Positions 57,900 to 64,000 of a DNA stretch of 64,000 nucleotides are shown one piece after another (position 1 is the first letter of the stretch; each line of letters opens with the position of its first letter). Made by a program: the position numbers and the translations under genes. The notes under the pieces were generated by a model. That model was not told the DNA's origin and searched no databases. It saw nothing but the letters and a program-made list of their open reading frames with translations. The DNA comes from Isoetes taiwanensis. Taxonomy: Eukaryota; Streptophyta; Lycopodiopsida; Isoetales; Isoetaceae. Where the stretch lies: contig JAJEKV010000021.1 in the NCBI GenBank assembly GCA_021234155.1, forward strand, positions 11,089,523 to 11,153,522, read 5' to 3'.

Positions 57900-60022
57900 C
57901 CATGCTGGCTCTTATTGATAAAGATCCTTTTCTCATCAGGGTCCTGTAAAAGGAGCATCATTCTGACACGCTTGAAACCCATACTCAATAGGGTCATTGG
58001 GAAGGAGCAATCAGCCTTCTTGCCTGGCAGATATATCTTGGACAACTATCTTGCAGCCAGGGAGGGGTTGAATTGGTGTCAAGCCTCAAAAAAAAAGTGC
58101 ACAATGATTAAGATGGATTTTAGAAAGGCTTATGATTCCCTCAGATGGACAGGGTTACGTGCAGTAATGTGTTACATGGGATTTGACGCTCAATTCATCC
58201 GTCTAGCTCTAGGGATGAACAGCCTAGCTTCGGCCTCGGTGCTGATTAATGGGCAACCCTCTGGTCTATTTAATCTCAAAAAAGGAATAAGGCAAGGTTG
58301 CCCCCTTGCTCCCTATCTGTTTCTCATCATGGCAAACCTTTTAACAAGAATGGTCCACCTCAAAGTGTCAGAAGGGAACTTAAAAGGTTTAACCTTTCCA
58401 GAAGGTATGGACAAGCTAACGATCATGCAGTATGCTGATGATACTTTTATGTTTCTCAGATATGACGACAATAGCTTTCTCTCATTCCGAGAGATCTTGC
58501 TGTCCTTTGAGGTTATTTCTGGAATTGGCCTCAATGCCAATAAATGCTTTGTTTTATGGCCTTCAGAAAGCGACATTGATCCTCGAGCCAAGGGTCTGGG
58601 TTTCCCAGTAGTGACTGCCAGGGAATCAGTTAAACTTCTTGGACTTCCCTTGGTGCTTTCTGATAGTCTTAAAGGCCTTTGGGCCCCTATGCTTGATAAA
58701 CTGAGAAAGAAGGTTGGTCTGTGGTCTACAAAGTCCCTTACTACATCTGGACGAGTGACAGTGGCAAATGCTGTTATTTCTGCCTCTCATATTTATTACT
58801 CACCAGTCATGGTTGCCCAAAAAGGGGTGTCTAACCAAATCCAGATTATCATCGGGAAATTTATCTGGGGGGGCATGGCGAAGGTGGCCTGGGGTGAACT
58901 CTGTCGTGACAAAAAAGATGGTGGTTTGGGCTGTAAAGATCCCTTCTTACAAGCTCAGGCTCTGGCAGCCAAATTTGTATGGCGGGCTCTACAAGGTGAG
59001 TCATCCCCTGCTCTGAAATTTGTCTCTTATTGGTTGAAGCAAGGCAAGCTCCTTGGTAAGCCATCTCTCCCTAGGGATGAGCTGGGTGCTTTGTTCTACA
59101 ACTTCAAGGTGGCTCCTGGAACATCTCATGTCATGCGGAAAATTCTTCATGCTTGGTTGCAGGTGCAACATCTCCTCTCCTATGGATTCCCCTAGGGATG
59201 CAGGTGGATTTAGTTTATTTTGGAAGGGTTGTGGAATAACTTTGTTGCAACACCTCTGGGTTAATGGCAGATGGGTTAACTGGACTGTATTCAAGGGGAC
59301 AATCTCGAACCCAAGGGAAGGAGACCGTAAAGTTTTAAGGGAGATCTTATGGAATGCCACTAATTTGACAGGTATTGTGGAGCCACGGGAGAATTGGCTA
59401 CATGATGGGCGAATTCAGTATAGTGTGAAGAGGATATATAGGGATCTGTGCCAGGACGCCCCCATGAAGGCTGAGGTAAGGCTTGGGATTAGTATGGCAG
59501 AAACCAAAACCTTACTGTCAAACTCCTGGAAGTCTATCTGTTCTAGGAAGATTCAATTCTTCAGATGTAGGGGAATTAAGTACTACGGAAAGCTTATTTA
59601 ATAAGGGTTTTACGGCTGATGACAGATGTCCATTTGGCTGTCAGATCACTGAATCCATAGCGCACCTCTTTTTCTGTCCCCGGATTGTTGAATTCTGGCA
59701 ATGGGTTTGTCCTATTATTGGTATCATGCTATGTCAACTGGTCTGGCCAGAACTGGTCATGAGCTCGGATCACTGCTCCATTGATGCCTCCCTGGTGCAT
59801 CTGACACTTTGGGTTATCTGGAAGCATCGTTGTGATGTGGCTTTGGGTGATCAGGGGATCTCCATGGAGAAGCTAAAAAACTCTTTCAATATGGAAGTTG
59901 CTATGATGGCCCTATCTCATCATAGAAAGAAAGGCACGAAATACAACAAAGGACTTGATAAAGTAGGGATCCTAGTAGGGTTTTATTTTTTCTTCAGGTG
60001 CCACTGGGTTGATAACGAGTAA
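57900..60022 (+). pseudogene. LINE reverse transcriptase and C-terminal cysteine region
   Basis: RT begins abruptly at LTRLKPILNRVIGKEQSAFL after the tandem array. Motifs are MIKMDFRKAYDSLRW (A), KKGIRQGCPLAPYLFLIMAN (B), MQYADDTFMFL (C, catalytic YADD), then GLNANKCFVLWPSES. The long frame runs to 59195. The reading shifts near there and again near 59560 to RCPFGCQITESIAHLFFCP, the zf-RVT pattern. RT N-terminal motifs are missing. Confidence 0.88.
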
Positions 60023-60294
60023 GTAAGAACTACTGGTAATGGAGAAGTAAGAACTACAGGTAATGGTGCTAGATAATCGGTGGATCTTGTACTGGAATGG
60101 AGCTGGCTCTCTTTGTAGTACCCACTCTCTGGTGAAGAAAGAAGATTTTCCTTATAGTACCCTACCAGTGGGGAAGACGAGTAGATGCCCTCTATAGTAC
60201 TTGTACTTAGACTTCCACATCATCTACCATGTTGAGTGGCCCTATTGTATATATTTTCTAATTTTTAATATATATACAAGAAAATTAGCACGTC

Positions 60295-61130
60295 CTACGA
60301 TGCATGTTCCAACAGTGCAAGTTCCAATTTTAGCATGTTCCTACGGTGCAAGTTGAGATTCTCTTGGATTTGATGTTATGCAGATTCTCCTAGATTCCCC
60401 TTTAATTCTATGACATTCCTCGCTCAGATTATATGAAGATTCCTTTGGTTCTCCAAGAATCCATTAGATTTTATGAGAATTCCTTGGATTCTCCTAAACT
60501 TTGTGAGATACCCTTTGATCCTATCAAGATTGTCCTAAGTTCTCTATGATTTATGAAGATTCTTTTAGATTGCCCTTAAATTCCACGAGATTCCCGTAGA
60601 TTCGCTTAAATTTGCTTTATTTTATGCCCATGAAAATCTATGAGATTCCGTAAATACCCTTACATTTGCTTACACTTTATGAGACTCCCTTAGATTCTGT
60701 TACATTTCATGCAAATTCTTCGAGATTTTGTATAGATTCCTTCAGATTTTATGAAGATTCTTATAGATTGCATCAAGCTTCCCCCAGATATCCTTAGATT
60801 TTATGATATTCTATGATGTTGTGAAAATTCCCTTAGATTCCCCTCAAGTTCCATGAGATTGCTCTAGATTCCCCTCAAATTCTATGAGATTCCTATAAAT
60901 ACACTTAGATTTGCTTAGATTTTATGACATTCCCTTAGATTCTATTACATTTCGTGCAATTCCCTTATATACTCTGAAGATTCCACTAGATTCTCCAAGA
61001 TTCCATTAGGTTTTCATAGATTGCGTTATATTTTATGAGATTCTCTTATTTTCTTGAAAATTAGCACGTCCTACGGTGCATGTTCCTATGGAGCAAGTCG
61101 CTCCTAATGCAAATTTTTTTTGGTTAAAGT
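60295..61130 (+). repeat. Satellite-like AGATTCCCTTAGATT-rich DNA
   Basis: Degenerate words such as GAGATTCCCTTAGATTC, TTATGAAGATTC and TAGATTCTCC recur irregularly. A separate block, GCACGTCCTACGGTGCATG and variants, occurs near 60290, 61063 and 62243. No gene is seen. Confidence 0.75.
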
Positions 61131-61140
61131 TGTGGGAGAT

Positions 61141-61720
61141 CGAAGGTTCTAGAAGTTTCTAGAAGATTCTAGGTTCTTCTAGAAAGTTTTAGAAGTTTCT
61201 AGGTTCTTCTAGAACATTCTAGAAAGTTTCTAGAACTTTCTAGGTTCTTCTAGAAGGTTCTAGAAGTTTCTTGATTCTTCTAGAACATTTTGGAACTTCC
61301 AGAATAAAATTTAGATTGCTTTAGATTTCTAGAAAATTCTAGAAGGTTCTAGAAGATTCTAGATTCTTCTAGAATAAGTCTCTAGAAGGTTCTAGGTTCT
61401 TCTAGAATAAGGTTTAAATTTCGTAAACTTTTTTTTTACTTTCTACAAGATTTTACAACTTTTTTTTATTATTCTAGAAGGTTCTATGTTCTAGAACCCC
61501 CTGAGACCTTCTAGAACATTCTAGATTGTTCTAGAACATGCTAGGAGATTCTAGAAGTTTCTAGGTCTTCTAGAAGGTTCTAGAAGTTTCTAGGTTCTTC
61601 TAGAACATTCTAGAAGTTCTAGGAAGCCCCTGAATTTTCTAGAACATTCCATAATTTTTGGAACATCCTAGAACTTTCTAGAGCATTCTAGAACTTCAAT
61701 CTAGAATTTTCTAGCCAAAA
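61141..61720 (+). repeat. Dense TTCTAGAA array
   Basis: About two dozen TTCTAGAA octamers occur in under 600 bases, spaced so that many merge into alternating nTTCn/nGAAn pentamers. At 61146-61170 five perfect pentamers follow without a break. That is the pattern of a heat-shock element. Confidence 0.9.
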
Positions 61721-61849
61721 ACCAGAATTCTTATTCCCATCTGGATAGCTTCCTTATATACTGGAAAAAATGTGGGATATATGTGCAAACCCTAAATTCT
61801 AGAACATTAGGGTTCGTGCTAACTTTAACAAGAAAAAAGCACCTTGAAT

Positions 61850-61960
61850 AGAAGTGTGGAAAGTTGGTTAAGGAGTTCCCCCCAAACCCCCTTGTGGGGG
61901 TGGGGGGTTCAGGGGTTCAATTCCCCTCTAATGCAAAAAATTTTAGGTAAAATTTGGGAG
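61850..61960 (+). repeat. tRNA-like SINE head, copy 1
   Basis: AGTTGGTTAAGGAG resembles an A box and GGTTCAATTCC matches a pol III B box; CTAATGCAAAAAATTTT follows. A G/C-rich foldback (CCCCC...GGGGGTGGGGGG) lies between the boxes. It cannot fold as a normal tRNA. Confidence 0.45.
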
Positions 61961-62118
61961 ATCCCCAAACAAATGGACGGTCGAGATGGACCATCAGAGA
62001 GCCGCCAAGAAGCTTCTAGAAGCCACCAGATCCGACGGACGAGTTTGCAAGGGAGCAAACCAACGGCCAAGATCTGGCGGGCGGATATAAAAGAAGCTTC
62101 CGGAAGCCACTCCTAATA

Positions 62119-62245
<127 letters not shown>

Positions 62246-62329
62246 TACGGCACATTGTTCCAGTTTTAGCATGTTCTTACGGTGCAAGGCTCTGTCGTGC
62301 TCTAGGTAACCAACGATTCTACTGAGATT

Positions 62330-63110
62330 CTCTTGTGATTCCTCTATATTCTTTAACATTCTATGTACTATATTTAGCATTCATGAAGAATCCTCTAGAT
62401 TATCTTATAATTTTCTATTTTGATTGAGGTGCTTACCCATGAGCATTTAGAACCTTCCAAAATAATCTATTTTGGATCTGTGCAACATTTCTAAAACACT
62501 TTCTATTTTTAGACTGAGGCGCTTACCCTGAGCATCTAAAACTTTTTTTTTTCAAGATTTATATTATACACCTTTATTATGAAACATTTTAGAACATTCT
62601 ATTGTAGCTCTTTGCAAAATCTTAAAAAAACTCTAAGATTTCATCAAGATTTTCTTAGATTCCCTTAGATATTATGAAGATTCCCTTAGATTCAACTAGA
62701 TTTTAAGAGATTCCCTTAGACTTGTAAATATCTTCCTAGATTATCTTACAATTTATTAGATTTCCTTAGATTCCCTTTAATTCTTCTGGATTCCCTTACA
62801 TTCTAGAAATTTCTAGAACATACTAGAACTTTCTGGAACATTTTGAAACTTTAAAAACATCCTAGAACTTTTTGGAAGTATTTCCCTATTCCCTTACATT
62901 CCCTAAGATTCCCCTACATTCTAGAACTTATTAGAACAATTTGGGACTTTCTGGAAGGATTCTCTTAGATTCCCCCTAGATTCTCTTATATTCCAAAACA
63001 TTCTAGAATATTCTGGAACTTTCTAGAACATTCTAGAAGATTTTAGAACTTTCTAGAGCCTCCAGAACATTCTAGAACTTTCTTGAACTATCTAGAATGT
63101 TATATTCTAT
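62330..63110 (+). repeat. Second satellite-like block with TTCTAGAA clusters
   Basis: The left part resembles the AGATTCCC DNA of 60.3-61.1 kb. From about 62810 the TTCTAGAA words return (for example near 62811 and 63000-63060). GAGGCGCTTACCC-type units repeat near 62425 and 62517. Confidence 0.75.
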
Positions 63111-63171
63111 TGTATCTTAATTAGAACATTCCCCTTAAGTATATTTGAAACATAATTATTCATAGAATTAA

Positions 63172-63250
63172 TGCTTGGTCTAGTGGTTAGAATGGAGGGC
63201 TGGAGGGTTAATGTTCAGGGTTCGAATCCCCTCAATAATATAAAAAATTT
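63172..63250 (+). repeat. tRNA-like SINE head, copy 2
   Basis: TGGTCTAGTGGTTAGAATGG fits an A box and GGTTCGAATCC is a perfect B box, about 40 bases apart. The ends do not pair as an acceptor stem, and the copy is followed by ATATAAAAAATTTT. This fits a tRNA-derived SINE better than a tRNA gene. Confidence 0.6.
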
Positions 63251-63284
63251 TAAAAGCTTTTCCTTAAGGGACGAGCATTCAACA

Positions 63285-63672
63285 TGAGCCTTAGGATCTT
63301 GACTCGATCAATGATCAAGATCTCACCATATAAAAGCAATATGAGCCGTAGGATCTATTACATATAATTCCCAAAGCCATATGGACCGTAGGATATGTGC
63401 CAAGCCACCTGACCCGTAGGATCTCGGATCGACGATCAAGATCAACCTGGACCGTTAGATCGATTACATATAATTCCCAAAGCCATGTGCACCGTAGGAT
63501 GTGTCCCAAACCAACGTGAGCCGTATGATCTCAGACCAACGACCAGGATCAAATCAACCTGGACCGTAGGATCGCTTATATATGATCGTATACAAACTCC
63601 CAAGCCATCTGAGCCGTAGAATACGTCCCAAAGCCACGTGAGCCGTAGGATCTCGGATCAACGGCCGGATTC
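63285..63672 (+). repeat. Tandem GAGCCGTAGGATCTCGGATC-type array
   Basis: Variants of GAGCCGTAGGATCTCGGATC and TGGACCGTAGGATC recur about ten times, with larger units of about 120-150 bases (ACATATAATTCCCAAAGCCA occurs at 63360 and again near 63466). Confidence 0.8.
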
Positions 63673-63763
63673 AAGAGGACAAACATAAGGATGAGAATGA
63701 GAATGATTTTTTATCGTCCACTGAAGCCAATCGGCCTATGGGATCCATAAGGAGCGCAGCAAA

Positions 63764-63834
63764 CTTATTACTGTCCGGGTTAAAAAACCCCCGCCCCGAA
63801 GGGTTTTCGAGGGAAAAACCGTGGCAGTAATAAG
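63764..63834 (+). other. Conserved hairpin, copy C
   Basis: CTTATTACTG pairs with CAGTAATAAG. The loop retains GGGTTAAAAAACCC and GGGTTTTCGAGG as in copies A and B, although the flanks differ. Against CTTATCAC/GTGATAAG one stem pair has changed from C-G to T-A, so pairing is kept. Confidence 0.75.
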
Positions 63835-64000
63835 AATGTTGTCAAACTGTACAAGTATACATCAATGTATATATACATGTCAAGTGTGTGCCTGAGGACA
63901 TAGCTGATCTCGCATGTCCATAACCTCCTGAAGGTATGATCCCAGCACCCGTACGGATGCTGTGCTCAATGTCGCATGTAACGGCTGGCCAGGCCTGACC

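Larger units (their letters stand above)
54060..60290 (+). mobile_element. Plant L1-type LINE, decayed
   Basis: In order: a leader with a GAGAGAGAG/CTCTCTC foldback near 54070, ORF1 with a DUF4283 domain, a ~225-base tandem array, RT with YADD, and a zf-RVT-type cysteine region ending at 60022. The 3' end is not certain; a TATATATACAAGAAAATTA tail near 60270-60290 is the best candidate. Frameshifts occur throughout. No endonuclease domain is recognisable between ORF1 and RT. Confidence 0.75.

Noticed and set aside
63172-63245. A functional tRNA gene
   Set aside because: Pol III boxes are present but no acceptor stem or clear anticodon arm can be formed.

Overview
The window looks like nuclear DNA of a land plant with a large, repeat-rich genome. 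Genes have introns with GT-AG borders, there is a plant-type 2-oxoglutarate-dependent dioxygenase, and Ty3/gypsy, Ty1/copia and LINE (DUF4283-type ORF1) elements are present. Other gene-like pieces (a DGQHS-motif/FCP1-like composite, a DUF7869-like protein) made me think of a non-flowering plant such as a fern, lycophyte or bryophyte. That placement is inference.

Layout. 1-9.9 kb: inverted ~0.3 kb arms at both ends enclose an intact four-exon dioxygenase gene (minus) and a divergent small multi-exon gene (plus). 12.0-14.1 kb: a G-rich tract, a dispersed AT-rich repeat (second copy at 44.7 kb) and a broken ORF cluster. 14.7-25.4 kb: a minus-strand Ty3/gypsy-type element with a full 1.58 kb 3' LTR, a decayed pol and gag, and only a 281 bp remnant of the 5' LTR. 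Between gag and that remnant lie two additional genes, each with its own TATAAATAG box.

The first of these, at 23557-24858, is the main discovery. It is an uninterrupted 433-residue ORF that starts with the histone H3 tail (Met then ARTKQTARK), runs through about 330 residues of charged, low-complexity linker, and ends in a complete H3-like histone fold closing with GERP. The second gene (21487-22930) is frameshifted and unrecognised, but its leader and promoter resemble those of the H3-like gene.

25.4-34.8 kb: a decayed multi-exon gene (DGQHS domain plus FCP1-like phosphatase domain). Its introns and flanks carry about twenty copies of a palindrome centred on CTCGACTCGCGAGTCGAG, together with foldback units whose stems change on both sides. 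34.8-39.2 kb: no gene seen. 39.5-42.4 kb: a broken DUF7869-like gene. 44.8-51.6 kb: a LINE RT fragment, three copies of a foldback-ended repeat and a truncated copia pol. 51.9-60.3 kb: a possible poly(A)-ended retrocopy and a decayed LINE with a ~225 bp tandem array. 60.3-64 kb: satellite-like DNA, including about two dozen TTCTAGAA sites that form perfect heat-shock-element-like arrays, a 123 bp TG microsatellite, tRNA-like SINE heads, and a conserved hairpin also found in the 46-49 kb repeats.

Only the dioxygenase, the small plus-strand gene and the H3-like ORF look intact; nearly everything else is mobile-element derived and broken. All family calls are from reading the sequence; no search was run.
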